Shown: positions 52,698-63,453, counted from the first letter of the stretch. The stretch: DNA of 64,000 nucleotides from Breviolum minutum Mf 1.05b.01 (GCA_000507305.1 DF239242.1:2685-66684); one strand, 5' to 3'. Notes: generated by a model from the letters alone, not told the origin. Numbers and translations are program-made.

Positions 52698-54341
52698 CTA
52701 CCTACGAAGAAATTGCACAACTTCCTGGTGCCCATTGGAAGTCGCTATGGATAGAGGCGTTGCTCCATCATTTGTCCTTGCTTGGCTTTTGTTGGCACCC
52801 GACCCCACCAAAAATCGGACAACTTCCAGGTGCCCGTTGGCAGCTGCTATGAATAGAGGTGTTGCTCCGGATCCATCTGTCAAGCCTTGGTCTTTGTCGG
52901 CACCGGACCCGACCAGACAGTTGGACAACTTCCAGGTCCCGTTGGCAGCTGCTATGAATAGAGGCGTTGCTCCATCTGTACAGCCGTGGTCTTTGTTGGC
53001 ACCAGACTCAACCAGAAATCGAACAACTTCAAGGTGCCCACCGGCAGAGGCATGCCATAGAGGCGTTGTTCCATCTGCCCTTGCTTGGTCTTTGTTGGCA
53101 CCTGAATCAAGCAGAAATCGGGCAACTTCAAGGTGCCCAAGGGCAGCTGCTAGGAATATAGGTGTTGTTCCATCTGTGCTTGCTTGGTCTTTGTTGGCAC
53201 CAAACTGAACCAGATTTTGGACAACTTGCATGTGCCCCTTGGCAGCTGCATACCATAAAGGCTTTCTTCCAGCATCTGTCGCGCCTTGCAGTATGATGGC
53301 ACCAGACTCAACCAGAAATCGGACAACTTCCAGGTGCCCATTGGAAGCTGCTATGAATAGAGGCGTTTCTCCATTTCTATTTGCTTGGTCTTTGTTGGCA
53401 CCTGACTCAACCAAAAATCGGACAACTTGCATGTGCCCGTTGGCAGCTGCTGTGAATAGAGGCGTTTGCCCATCTGTCCCGCTTTGGTCTAGGATGGTAG
53501 ACTCACCGGGTTCAACCAGAAATCGGACAACTTCCAGGTGCCCATTGGAAGCTGCTAGGAATAGAGGCGCTTCTGCTTCTCCATTTCTTTTTGCTTGACC
53601 TTTGTTGGCACCTGACTCAACCAGGAATTGGACAACTTTAAGGTGCCCACAGGCAGCTGCATGCCATAGAGGCGTTGCTCCATCTGCCCTTGCTTGGTGT
53701 ATGTTGGCACGGGACCCAAACAGAAATCGCACAACTCCAAGGTGCCCATTGGAAGCTGCTGTGAATAGAGGTGTTTCTCCATTTCTATTTGCTTGGTCTT
53801 TGCTGGCAGCAGACTCAACCAGAAATCGGACAACTTCAAGGTGCCCCTTGGCAGCTGCATCCCATAAAGGCGTTGTTTCAACATCTGTCTGGCCTCTGTC
53901 TATGCTGGCATCTGCTTCATGCAATAGAAGTTCACATTTGAGACTTCCGGAGCCAGCTGCCACAAACAAGGGCGTCATGTGATTTTCATCTTCTAAATTG
54001 GGATTTATTGGCTGGTTCAAGAGCTGCTCAAGCCATCTGTCATTATTTTGGTGACATGCCTCCATGATTTCCAGTTTTTTTTCTATATCAGTAGGCACAA
54101 ACCGCCTTTTCATAAGCTTTACATCTTGCAGGGCCAAGGGTTGTTCGTCCTCTAGTATGGCACTGCCTTGCACGAGCTGCATTTGGAATCGTGCGAGGCC
54201 CATCTTTCGTGCCAAGAACCGTTTCAACTCCTTAACTGAGGTATGTGCAAAGTCTGGCAAGCGCACATTTTCAAGAGCAGGAATCGGGTCACCACTCATA
54301 CCAAGTAGCACTTCTGGCATGGGATCGTGGGAAGGCTCCAT
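52698..54341 (-). CDS. Ubiquitin-like / 13-ankyrin-repeat protein, one exon
   Basis: Complete 547-residue protein. Residues about 10-85 form a ubiquitin-like N-terminus (TSVKELKRFLARKMGLARFQ, LVQGSAILEDEQPL). Ankyrin repeats follow from about 116 to the end: 13 copies of the type TPLFxAAxNGHLEVVRFLVE with SGANKDQA linkers, nearly identical to one another, implying recent expansion by unequal exchange. Repeat 11 reads NGTWKLSNCLVGSG where others have NGHLEVVRFLVGSG, because of two compensating frameshifts. The role is probably protein binding in the cytosol; the combination is familiar from dinoflagellates, where such genes are numerous. The gene is without introns, and a spliced-leader-like string lies about 53 bases before the ATG. 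It lies downstream of the RanBP2-type gene on the same strand. Confidence 0.85.
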   Translation of the reverse strand: MEPSHDPMPEVLLGMSGDPIPALENVRLPDFAHTSVKELKRFLARKMGLARFQMQLVQGSAILEDEQPLALQDVKLMKRRFVPTDIEKKLEIMEACHQNNDRWLEQLLNQPINPNLEDENHMTPLFVAAGSGSLKCELLLHEADASIDRGQTDVETTPLWDAAAKGHLEVVRFLVESAASKDQANRNGETPLFTAASNGHLGVVRFLFGSRANIHQARADGATPLWHAAACGHLKVVQFLVESGANKGQAKRNGEAEAPLFLAASNGHLEVVRFLVEPGESTILDQSGTDGQTPLFTAAANGHMQVVRFLVESGANKDQANRNGETPLFIAASNGHLEVVRFLVESGAIILQGATDAGRKPLWYAAAKGHMQVVQNLVQFGANKDQASTDGTTPIFLAAALGHLEVARFLLDSGANKDQARADGTTPLWHASAGGHLEVVRFLVESGANKDHGCTDGATPLFIAAANGTWKLSNCLVGSGADKDQGLTDGSGATPLFIAAANGHLEVVRFLVGSGANKSQARTNDGATPLSIATSNGHQEVVQFLRR

Positions 54342-54394
54342 CAGTCAAAAAAGTCTGAATATCAAAAATCAATCATTTTTACTTCTTCAAATAT

Positions 54395-54412
54395 CTTGAA
54401 CCAGAAAAGGGC
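54395..54412 (-). other. Spliced-leader-like string upstream of the ankyrin gene
   Basis: The minus strand reads GCCCTTTTCTGGTTCAAG, which equals the leader end GCCATTTTGGCTCAAG if two substitutions and a two-base insertion are allowed. It lies 53 bases before the ATG. Weak alone, suggestive together with the strings at 10756 and 20807. Confidence 0.25.
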
Positions 54413-54777
54413 TCCCTGCAAAATCAGGACCTTCAAAACATCATCACAAGCTGCATCAAAGTCCAGCCCACTGCGTCATGGCATCTCAAGTTTGGTGGAT
54501 GTTAGGCATACCCCAAGCTAGCCCCAAGCCAGCCACCATTGGATCTTGTGCTGCTTGTTTTTGGGTTGCTGTACTTGGTTGCTGCTATTGGTTTTGGGAC
54601 CTGCTTGGTGATACAGTTGGACCTTTTGGAAGGTGCTGATTAGGCACATTCTCGTGACTGCACCCAGGAATCCCCAATAATTCAAACATTTAAAGGTTAG
54701 CTCCCCAATAGGATCACTAAAACTCAGCCCTGTTGTTTCATAATTTTACTCCCCAATAAAGATCTTTGGCTGACCCA

Positions 54778-54867
54778 TCAACCAACAACCCGGGGAAACC
54801 CACGGGACCCACCTCCACCACGACCAAGGCCTTGAATGGCACGGGCTTGCATTCGAAGTTCACGATC
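54778..54867 (-). CDS. Terminal exon of a RanBP2-type zinc-finger protein, RGG-like tail
   Basis: After the acceptor AAACGCAG the minus strand encodes DRELRMQARAIQGLGRGGGG and SRGFPRVVG, exactly 30 codons including TGA at 54778. The Gly/Arg-rich end is typical of RNA-binding proteins. It joins in phase to the zinc-finger exon at 55205-55280 through a 337-base intron with a GA donor. Zinc finger plus Arg/Gly tail makes a coherent RNA-binding C-terminus. Confidence 0.55.
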   Translation of the reverse strand, partial: DRELRMQARAIQGLGRGGGGSRGFPRVVG

Positions 54868-55204
54868 CTGCGTTTTGAACGAACGGTAGATATACCATTT
54901 AAGTTGAAAAAATCACATTGAAGCGCTTGAACAAAATATCTGAGAAACATTATTTCTACTTATTTCTTGATTGTTCTGGATTTTAGTGGTTTAAGGCCTT
55001 GAACTTTCTCACTCGACAAAATTACTCTGAAGAAAAAGGTGGAATCTGAATCAATCTTAGATACGGACAAGAAACCCAGTAGATAAACCTTTAGATTCAT
55101 GGGATAGGAAAAATAACATGAAATAAACATGAATTCAAAAAAACAATACATCAACTATACCTGCTACAAGCTGTTAACTAATTAGCCTGCTCACATCATC
55201 GATC

Positions 55205-55280
55205 CTGACGTGGTGGTCGGCCACATTTGGTGCAATGGCTCCATGACATGAGGTTCGGTGCACCGCATTCGCAAATCCAC
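55205..55280 (-). CDS. Zinc-finger exon, RanBP2 type
   Basis: After the acceptor AAATCCCAG the minus strand encodes WICECGAPNLMSWSHCTKCG and RPPRQ. The pattern W-x-C-x-C-x3-N-x6-C-x2-C is the RanBP2-type zinc finger (with Cys-x-Cys instead of the more usual Cys-x2-Cys at the first pair), which binds single-stranded RNA or protein partners. The first codon is split. Reading on past the exon gives an immediate stop (CAG GAT CGA TGA), whereas splicing at CAG|GATCGA to the exon at 54778-54867 gives a full tail. The upstream exons are not known; the piece WCRDGFLLSIDSMAGWDRGA near 55930-55810 is a candidate. Confidence 0.6.
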
Positions 55281-55949
55281 CTGGGATTTTTTGGTAAGGA
55301 GGAAACGGGAAAACACCAAAGAACGAGACACTTTTCTACCAAATGTTGGTAAATTGACGTATATAGATCGATATATAGATAAATTAAATCTAATATATAT
55401 TAATATATATACCAAGCAAATTTGTATCCTAGTATGCTCTGGCAAGGAGGAGCGCAAGCACAAGCTGCATACATGCTGCCAATTAAAAGTCCCTCAGAAG
55501 TGCGGATCGATGAATCAATTTCAAACACTATATCTTTTTAACATATTTGAAATTACATATATCCCCGAATCCCATATAAATTGACATATGTACCGTATAC
55601 ACATGTATGGACCCAGAAAAAAACAATATTCAATATGCACTATGCATATTGTGCATCTCTAATTGCATCATCCATGCACCACGTTCTAAAACTCCAAAAA
55701 AGATACATCATCATAGTTCTCTCCACATCAAAATGCAATCAAAGAGAAACAAATCAAGTCTTAGAGTCTCAGAGATATGGAAGAATCTCAAGTGAACATT
55801 TCTCTCCAAGTCACTTAGGAGTATCCTTGGCATCCAACTTTGACTGCAGGGTATTCTGCACCACTTGTGATGGAGCACCACGATCCCAGCCAGCCATCGA
55901 ATCGATGGAGAGCAGAAAGCCGTCACGGCACCAGTCTGAGGTAGTGAAG

Positions 55950-57070
55950 ACTATATTCATAAACTGTTGGTCTGGTTTGGTGGTGTATTCTCTGGCGACA
56001 TGTAGTTAGGTTTGAAGAGAAGTATGTACTGTAAGGATTTGTTCAGGATTTTTCAGATATTTTTTGTGTCACACATATTGTTTGCAAGAAGTGATGCAAT
56101 GATTTGGCTGGCTGCACATTCGATCACATTCGTGATTCCTACAACCTGTGCGACTGGAGCTTCGGCTTTAGCCATGAAGAAAAACATGATGCAAACAGTC
56201 AGGGGATGGTTGCTCTAGCAACATCCGAGTTGGCTCATGAACTGGAAGACTTACTTGTTGACCTTGGAGAATGAAGTGAAGGGCTCCAAATCTTAGTGTC
56301 TTTCTGTTTCAAGCAATGACAGTGATGCAAACTGCTTTCCATACACTGGTCGTCAAGTCCAGTTCAATTCTGCTCATCATGCTCGGATCTACTCCTATGT
56401 GTAGTAACAACTTGTTTTATGAACAAAAGTATGTATAAATAATCTGGTTCCTGCGATTGAGCAACTGTGAAATACGAAGAAAGGTGCTTCATTCCTAGTT
56501 ACATTTTGAAATTGTTGTGTTTGCCCCTGCTGACCCCCAAAAAAACCTGGGCTTCTTCGGTCTCTTACCGCTGCCCCCTGAGCCAAGAGACCTCGACAAA
56601 GGTTATGACGTAGATATCAGCAAAGAGTATATAACACATACATCTTAAACGAATAACGTTTATATAGTTGAGCTTAAACTCATAAGTAACGTAAGTACGT
56701 TGTCTGTACTACATTGTGATGCGTTAAACGCAACTGTTTGTACTTGTATGCGAACACACCCCGACCACATATCGTACACAATAGTCTATGGAAGCCAAGA
56801 AATCAAGCTTGAATAAAAATACTGTAATCATATTGTCTTATTGCAGCATGGTATCCATAGTGTCATATCTGGTCAGTAGATTCACGAAGGGTGCCTGGGT
56901 GCGCAAAAATACATCTAGGTAATCATAGGTAATCCATAATCTATTTACGAAATCGGAACCCCCAACACCTAACACTATGATACTTGTAGCAGTATGAAGC
57001 CTGCAGGTTCAATGGCTACACAATGGCTTTAACATCTCAACTTGTCACTCCACATGCCGTACTGCACAGA
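55950..57070. other. Non-coding stretch
   Basis: No supported exon or repeat family; AT-rich with many stops in all frames. Confidence 0.3.
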
Positions 57071-57078
57071 GTACAGTA

Positions 57079-57333
57079 TCAAATTTCAAGCTCAAAATTG
57101 CTGTCCCCTATCAGCATGTCCACTTCGGCTGTCTTGTACATGTGCTGCACCAGGCAACTCAGCATCCCTACTGTGAAGAAATGTGCCGCATGCATCCAGT
57201 TGACCCTGGCGAAAGAGGCCGAACGGAAAATAATGATAAAACTGCCCAGGGGGAATTCACCACATTGGATACACCTATCTGACGATTCTCCGCTGTATGT
57301 CTGGCTGGTTTGCTTGAAAAAAATATTCATCAT
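57079..57333 (-). CDS. Candidate exon, partly hydrophobic
   Basis: The minus strand encodes QTYSGESSDRCIQCGEFPLG, then SFARVNWMHAAHFFTVGMLS, CLVQHMYKTAEVDMLIGDSN and FELEI. The middle could form a short membrane-associated helix. The other frames are closed. Exon ends are not identifiable with confidence. It lies upstream of the RanBP2-type gene on the same strand. Confidence 0.35.
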   Translation of the reverse strand: MMNIFFKQTSQTYSGESSDRCIQCGEFPLGSFIIIFRSASFARVNWMHAAHFFTVGMLSCLVQHMYKTAEVDMLIGDSNFELEI

Positions 57334-57460
57334 TTCGATTCATCTGGGATGAAAAACCCAGCTTTTTTCATACCCAAGTGGGTTGGAGTCAAAACCTGGT
57401 ATGAAAATCCTGATCCTATCTTGTGGCACATGAAATTCCATGCGGCCGCCTACATGAAGC

Positions 57461-57660
57461 TTAATGTGTGGACGTGATATATGTTAAGGTTTCCAAGCGT
57501 TGCATCCTGACATCAATGCTGCTTTCAAGCTCAAGCATGTGTGAATTCACTGCTATCCGTGAAACTGTTCTCTTTAACACATACTGTGGGAGCTCCTCTT
57601 CAAATAGAGAGCCACGGCCATCAACACAAATGCAGGAACAAACTCGAAAATTGCCATGTA
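57461..57660 (-). CDS. Candidate exon, soluble helical segment
   Basis: The minus strand encodes VCSCICVDGRGSLFEEELPQ, YVLKRTVSRIAVNSHMLELE and SSIDVRMQRLETLTYI. Composition is clearly protein-like and GC-richer than the flanks. It may be joined to the exon at 57079-57333. Family unknown. Confidence 0.4.
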
Positions 57661-57756
57661 ATGATCGGTAATGATAGTCTTGCATGTGCGTCAAGGCTAG
57701 GGGTGCATTTTTGACATTCATGGGTATCGAGGAGGGTATCGAGGGGTATCGCTAGG

Positions 57757-58119
57757 ACACCATGATAAAAACACATGAAGGGCCCAAAAAACCAAAATGA
57801 GAGGAAATGAAAAAAAACAAAATAAAAGGAAATGAAAAAAAACAAAATGAAAGGAAATGAAAGCCCAAAATACAAAAATGAAAAAAAGGAAGGCCCAAAA
57901 GGCCAAAATGAAAGCACATGAACGCCCAAAAAGCCAAAAATGAAGGATTAAACGGCCAAAATGAAAGCACATGAAGGCCCAAAAAGCCAAAATGAAAGGA
58001 AATGAAGGATTAAAAGGCCAAAATGAAAGCACGTGAAGGCCCAAAAAGGCAAACATGAAAGCAAATGAAGACCCACAAGGCCAAAATGAAAGGAAATGAA
58101 GGCCCAAAGGGCCAAAACA
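57757..58119 (+). repeat. Minisatellite of about 25-31-bp units bounded by a 13-bp direct repeat
   Basis: Degenerate units of the type AATGAAAGCACATGAAGGCC plus CAAAAAGCCA, about a dozen in 360 bp. The block is flanked by GGGTATCGCTAGG at 57744-57756 and again at 58120-58132. Phe/Trp-rich frames on the minus strand are artefacts of the repeat. Confidence 0.8.
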
Positions 58120-58627
58120 GGGTATCGCTAGGTGTAGCTTATCTGGATCCTATTTCCAAAATGGCACACAAAATGTTCAAAATCACGTAATTAGCTGCGG
58201 CCGCCTTCAAAAGTGAGATGTGCAGTCATGATAGGTCATGCCCCTACATGTCGTACTTGTACGGGGTTTTGATTGCAACCCAAGTGTTCAATACATTTCA
58301 ATATATAAGTCACTGGTGTTTCTACCTTGAATCAATACATACATCCCCATAAACATCTCCCATATCTCCCGGTCTTTTTTGGAATAAGGGAAACTTTCCT
58401 TCGATACCGTCGTTAAATGGAAACTTCATCAAAGCATACATTGCATAACCAACATGGAAAATCATGGCAAATCATGAATGGAGCTGGACACTACCTGTAG
58501 TTCGTTGGGATTCTTCCTTACAGCGTGATGACATATAATTCCAACATGTGCACAAGCCCATGCTTTCACCTCTTTTCTTTCACATTTCGAGTGCTGGTGC
58601 ACGTGCTTGGGGGCCACGCCCCGGTCA

Positions 58628-58721
58628 TCAATCAGACTCAGAAGAGGAAGCATCTGATTCATCATGTTCCGCTTCAGCATCTTCAGCATCATCTTCTTTC
58701 CTCGGTTTGTCATGACGCAAG
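58628..58721 (-). CDS. Candidate terminal exon, acidic Ser/Glu/Asp tail
   Basis: After an acceptor GGGTTACGCAG the minus strand encodes LRHDKPRKEDDAEDAEAEHD and ESDASSSESD before TGA at 58628: 1 + 31 codons with no remainder. Such acidic Ser-rich tails carry casein-kinase-2-type sites (SSSESD) and are common in nuclear and chromatin proteins. A possible preceding exon is DEDRAAKSGYRKRFAQMLGC near 58990-58890, in a frame that competes with the plus strand. Confidence 0.45.
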
Positions 58722-58729
58722 CTGCGTAA

Positions 58730-61160
58730 CCCTTACGGCAAACATCCCAAGAAACACCGATAAAAATTCAGTTCCCCGCACGACACCTCCAACAAACTGA
58801 TGTTAGTAACCCACAAATATTAGATATGTATCATATCATGTTGAAAGTATATATAGGAGTTTCCTTTTCAACTAGTGTAATTTTTGAACAGTTTCCAGCC
58901 GGAATCTTCGGAAGTTTTGTCACACAACCAAGCATCTGTGCAAATCTCTTGCGGTATCCAGACTTCGCTGCCCGGTCCTCGTCTCCGCTGCCTACCTGCC
59001 AAACGGTAACTGCATGGCCAAACGGCTGGGAAATCTGCCGGAAAATAAACGGTGTGAATTTTACGTTGCAACAGCATTGCCCTCAGAAATTTCTTTGCTG
59101 TCTAAAGGAAATTGCTTCATTCACGTATGTACGCGCAAATGACAAATTCACGTCCTACATGTACTTCTCAAAGGATCTCCAATGGCGATGTATGTTATAG
59201 AACTGACTTATTCATGGATTTCTACTGGACAAAGAGTGGAGGAGAACAAGCCCAAACGATGGATGCTCGATTGGAAGGGTTGGAAAAAATCTGAAAATGT
59301 GTTAAATGGGTACATAAATTAAAAGTAATGAATAACCAATTGAAATATATATATATATATATTTTTTTGGATAGTAAATCTACCATCCATTTTGTCATCC
59401 CCTACTTCAAGCTAGAAACACTCTAAAACTGGAAACTTAATTATTGACTATGAGTTGTTCGCTAAAGAATGGACAGTTTCAGAGCTGAGAATGGGAGGAT
59501 TCGATTGGTTCCTAGCTCCCACAGATACAAAGTCTGGATATGTAATTGCTATGTAAAATCATTGGAAAATAACTACATACTCTTTTTGAACGGATCAAGA
59601 GTGGCAACCTTTGTCCGAGAAACGAGAAACAAAGATGTGTTCAGTACTTGTAAAAAAAAATAACAAATGATGTGCTCATGATGTTTGAGGTATTGAAAAG
59701 GTAGCATCACTACAATTCAAAATGAAACATGCACTTGATGGCAGTTGCTGCGGAACCTTGAGAGTTTTTCAAGACGCCTTGATTTAGATTACCTTGTAGA
59801 GTGAAAGGAGGAATTTCCACTGCTATTCTATGTGGTTTCCCAAGCAAACTTCCATGTTAAACACGAAACTGTTACATCATTAGATCAATATCTCCATGCT
59901 TCAAGCGGAACATGTGAAACCACAGACTGCCATGACGATCTAACGGACCGAACATGGTAAACATCAGTCAGGAAATTCGGACAAGAAATCTGGTTGTATA
60001 TTATAGATTGTCTCGGGAGATTCTACAAACCTTGCGATTCAGAAAACTGCCCTAGAAGAAATCACAAGTGCACCATGTATATCACATCAGAACATCATAC
60101 ACTCCCTGAAACGAACATAGCCCTTAAAAAAAAGCCTTCCCAAAAGGAAAGTAATTTTCCAAGCATCAACTTTCAGGGGCGTTTGCTGTTAGTTTCAGGG
60201 ATGGTAACTTCATAATTCACAATTAATTGGGGAATATGTGTAGCAAAAAAAAATCTCTACCTTTTAATAGGGTGCAACAACCCCAACTGGATCTCTGGAT
60301 CCCTGGCCCCCACCTCCTCTTCACCTCGGCATGTTTCATGACAGGTGGGAACAAAAAGGCACATCCTTTCACCCAAATGGTGAACTTTTGTCGCAACACT
60401 GCTGTTCTGAAGAAGGTAGGGGAATCAACAAACACCGTCATTATATCATTGAAATCTCACGAGTGGTGTGTAGATGTACCATCATTGATCATCATATGTC
60501 ATTCATTGACTACAAAAGTTTCCAACTGCAAACAATGTATCATGCATCAACAAGTCCAATCATCCTGCTGACAAGTGATATCTGGGTCAATGATATACCA
60601 CTGACCTGGGAAAATCCTCTAATGTGACTATTACGAGTTATATAGCTATAGACTATAGACCTGGTAGACAATACCAAGCCCATTCTGCAGGAGTCATGAT
60701 TTCATAAGTTTCATGTCTCAAGTCACATCATTCTACGTGATGTGTCTGTCATGCCAGATTTGCTCGCAGCTGAGAGACTTTCATCACCCTTCAAGTCGCC
60801 CATCCACTGTTGGAACAGTGTGGGTTGTAGATCCAAGTTTTCATCTTCCTGGCGACATTGGAAGAGCATTTCAACAAAAACAACGATGAAAATTATGAAA
60901 TTATATCAGGGTTGTTGTATGCATTCCAGGTGGTTAACCACATTTCTTCTATCAATAGTACAATGCCATCACTAAAATGAACAGATTGAGAGAGACTGAC
61001 TATGATTTTGACTCCTTCTATTGGGAACTTTCCTTTCTGAACAATATCCCCATACTACTCGCAACTTGTTGGATTTTTGAAATAAAGTATACCCTAGGTA
61101 TCCGTAGGATTGAAAAGGCTATTCATGAATAGTCGTCGAGTCGTCAAGTCGTCAATGTTG
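58730..61160. other. Mostly non-coding with one MITE copy
   Basis: MITE at 60098-60206 and a TA run near 59344-59362. Frames at 58868-59077 (both strands) and 60227-60441 are open but undecided. Confidence 0.3.
60098..60206. mobile_element. MITE copy, TACCCTCCCTGAAAC family
   Basis: Left end TACACTCCCTGAAACGAACA then TAGCCCTT; right end the inverted GGGGCGTTTGCTGTTAGTTT, CAGGGATGGTA; about 109 bp. Confidence 0.7.
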
Positions 61161-61166
61161 ATTTAC

Positions 61167-61402
61167 CTAAGGAGTTGAGTGAAACCAACATCCATGGTCA
61201 CCTTCGGTTGTAAGGTTCCACCCCTGCGATTCCACCTGGTGCACAGGCATCTTTCGAACAAACTCGTCTTCAGCGTGCGCATGGAAGGTGAGCTCCACTT
61301 TGTGGTCCAACCCTGCGTAAGCATCGCCTGAAGATTGAGGACTTGGACGTATCAAATGCACTAGCATTTTTTTAGCAATCGTTTCATTCCTACACAGGAT
61401 GC
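61167..61402 (-). CDS. Candidate terminal exon of a membrane protein gene
   Basis: After a strong acceptor with a T-rich tract (TTTCTTGGTTCAG) the minus strand encodes ILCRNETIAKKMLVHLIRPS, PQSSGDAYAGLDHKVELTFH, AHAEDEFVRKMPVHQVESQG and WNLTTEGDHGCWFHSTP, ending with TAG at 61167. Two Asn-x-Thr sites (NET, NLT) and the position after a membrane-containing exon (61544-62047) suggest a lumenal or extracellular part. The family is not recognised. Confidence 0.45.
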
Positions 61403-61543
61403 CTGAACCAAGAAACAAAAACAAAAAAAAACACATGAAAAAAGAGATTGACTTATCACTACCGGGACCACTGCGATCTGATTGCCATCAAACACGAGGG
61501 AAAATGATGGAAGGGCTCTACAAATGGTCAAATCTGCATGGTT

Positions 61544-62047
61544 TCAACCCATCTGAAAAATCTGTATAGATGAGCTACCCATGTCTGTATACAAATTCAT
61601 GACTATACATATATACATGATATGCGAATCATATTGCTCCAGAAAAGAACACTCCACCACCATCACCACAGGAACATTTGATGGCATAGTGTCATAGCTC
61701 AAAAAATCCGATTTACAAACCTCGTGGGGAGCTGTGCCATCTATTTTGATGCTGGAGTTGAAACATCGAAACACACAAAAACACAATACCATCAATACCA
61801 AACAGTTCAAAGAGGTGTCAACTAGACATTTTGCTATGTATGGTTTCCACTGCGCCCTCCCAGCGGACTTGTAGCGATGTATGGTTTGTACCTCGGTGAT
61901 GTACATTTTACCATCCTTTGGGGGATTGATGGATGCACTAAACCACCTTAAGAGGGATGATGGATCTCGTGGTGATGGTGAAATTCCCCATGAGATCAAG
62001 GCACACATAGCGTGCAAAACCAAGTTGTTCTCGCCAGCTTTGGTCAC
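61544..62047 (-). CDS. Candidate long exon with one membrane segment
   Basis: A 167-codon frame on the minus strand: ENNLVLHAMCALISWGISPS, SASINPPKDGKMYITEVQTI, HRYKSAGRAQWKPYIAKCLV, a hydrophobic segment LNCLVLMVLCFCVFRCF (membrane helix), then SSIKIDGTAPHEVCKSDFLS and NVPVVMVVECSFLEQYDSH. The last 20 codons are probably intron. The helix preceded by basic residues suggests a type II orientation with the following part lumenal, consistent with the glycosylation sites in the next exon at 61167-61402. No family is recognised. Confidence 0.45.
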   Translation of the reverse strand: MTKAGENNLVLHAMCALISWGISPSPRDPSSLLRWFSASINPPKDGKMYITEVQTIHRYKSAGRAQWKPYIAKCLVDTSLNCLVLMVLCFCVFRCFNSSIKIDGTAPHEVCKSDFLSYDTMPSNVPVVMVVECSFLEQYDSHIMYICIVMNLYTDMGSSSIQIFQMG

Positions 62048-62059
62048 TTGAAAGCCTCA

Positions 62060-63385
62060 GCTTGATTCATGCAGTTTGGCCCATGTTGATTTGATGCACT
62101 TTCTCCAGTCATATCTTGGATGTTTGCTGGTAAAACCTGAAACTGTTCCTATTACTATCAAAAGGTGGCTGAAGTATCTCAAGGTTTTTCCAAGCTGCAC
62201 CTTATAGTTGCTGCTGCATGGTTACTACTTTGAACCGAGCAACGGAGCTTTTCTTCGATACATCGCTCCACCTCCACGACACGTTCAAAATGGACGATGC
62301 GTTCCTTTGCGCCCGAATCCACCAGGAAGAACCTTGCAACCAACAAGTTCAGTCTGGTTGGTGGTTAAGGTTAAGGTTGCTAGGTTTACTATACTGGTAG
62401 CCCCTGTCAATGAATCAAGTTGTCACATGGAGATCGGGCTAGAACTTGACTGACTGAACAAGTGCACATACAAAATGATACTTGCCATGTGCTTAGAACC
62501 CTGCTGAAGGAATGAATACTGTAGAAATATAAATGCCCTTGGTAGCAGGATCCAATGATTCTTGGACCGTGTGCTGAAAATGTCATGGATTTCCGAAGCC
62601 GAATAACCGTCCTTTCAGTGACATCTGTCAACTGGAAAACTCAGCAGGGATATGTTTGAACCACGATCCACACAAAATCAAAATCATAATTTTGAACAAA
62701 AACCTTGTAAAACCATCATAGACCATCTAGATGGACCGCCTTTTTGTATCCGGCCATACATTTATCCACCTTGGACTTTTTTCAGAACTCAAAATTTCCC
62801 CATGGAGCCATGAGCCAAACGAGCCATGGACCTGAATTTGAAAGCTTCTCCCTAACTACCCGTTGAAAAAACCGAGCAACCACCACTCTTCGAACTTGGC
62901 TCCGGGAAAGAAAGGGGCATGGACAGGTCCTAAAGCCTCGCCTTTCTCCAGGTGCGAACCTCGGAAGTGGCAAGCCATGGTGAACAAACAAACAGAAGCA
63001 AACCAAAATGACAGAAAACACGACAAGTAACAACACCACATTAAAAAATATACAAAAAAAGACGACGATGCTACATAGGATAGTGGAATGCAATAGGCGT
63101 AGGCTATGGAGGACAAGGAACATTGAAAGAACGAAAAAATATGCATTGGCAAAACCCACAACAAAACTGTTTCGGAACCTCCTTGAAAGCATATTCACCA
63201 TGGTCAATTCTTCTCTTCATGGAAACCAGTATAGCTGTAAGAGTACTCAGCCACTGGCTGTTTCGAGTTGTTCTATGAAGCAAATGAAACAAATTCACCA
63301 CCATGGTTGCAACCCTTTGGGGTGGCAATAACTCTTGATTAAACGTGATTGGACGGCCAACAATTAGTTTATCCCATGGATACTC
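62060..63385. other. Possible exons, none secure
   Basis: Around 62590-62520 the minus strand reads VIRLRKSMTFSAHGPRIIGS. Around 62240-62370 the plus strand (DTFKMDDAFLCARIHQEEPC) and the minus strand compete. Around 62990-63331 the plus strand has a 107-codon basic frame and the minus strand a hydrophobic one. None has decisive splice sites. Confidence 0.25.
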
Positions 63386-63390
63386 ACATT

Positions 63391-63453
63391 TTACTTTGGA
63401 GCGTCTTCAATGTCGTTCTTGTTCAAACACTTGGGCAAAAAGATTCGGTGATT
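63391..63453 (-). CDS. Candidate small terminal exon
   Basis: After the acceptor TATTTTCAG the minus strand encodes NHRIFLPKCLNKNDIEDAPK followed by TAA, exactly 21 codons. It lies downstream of the Sec63-like exon on the same strand. Too short for family assignment. Confidence 0.3.
   Translation of the reverse strand, partial: NHRIFLPKCLNKNDIEDAPK

Noticed and set aside
57718-58107. Phe/Trp-rich 129-residue minus-strand frame that looks like a membrane protein
   Set aside because: It coincides with the minisatellite; the periodic residues come from the repeat unit.
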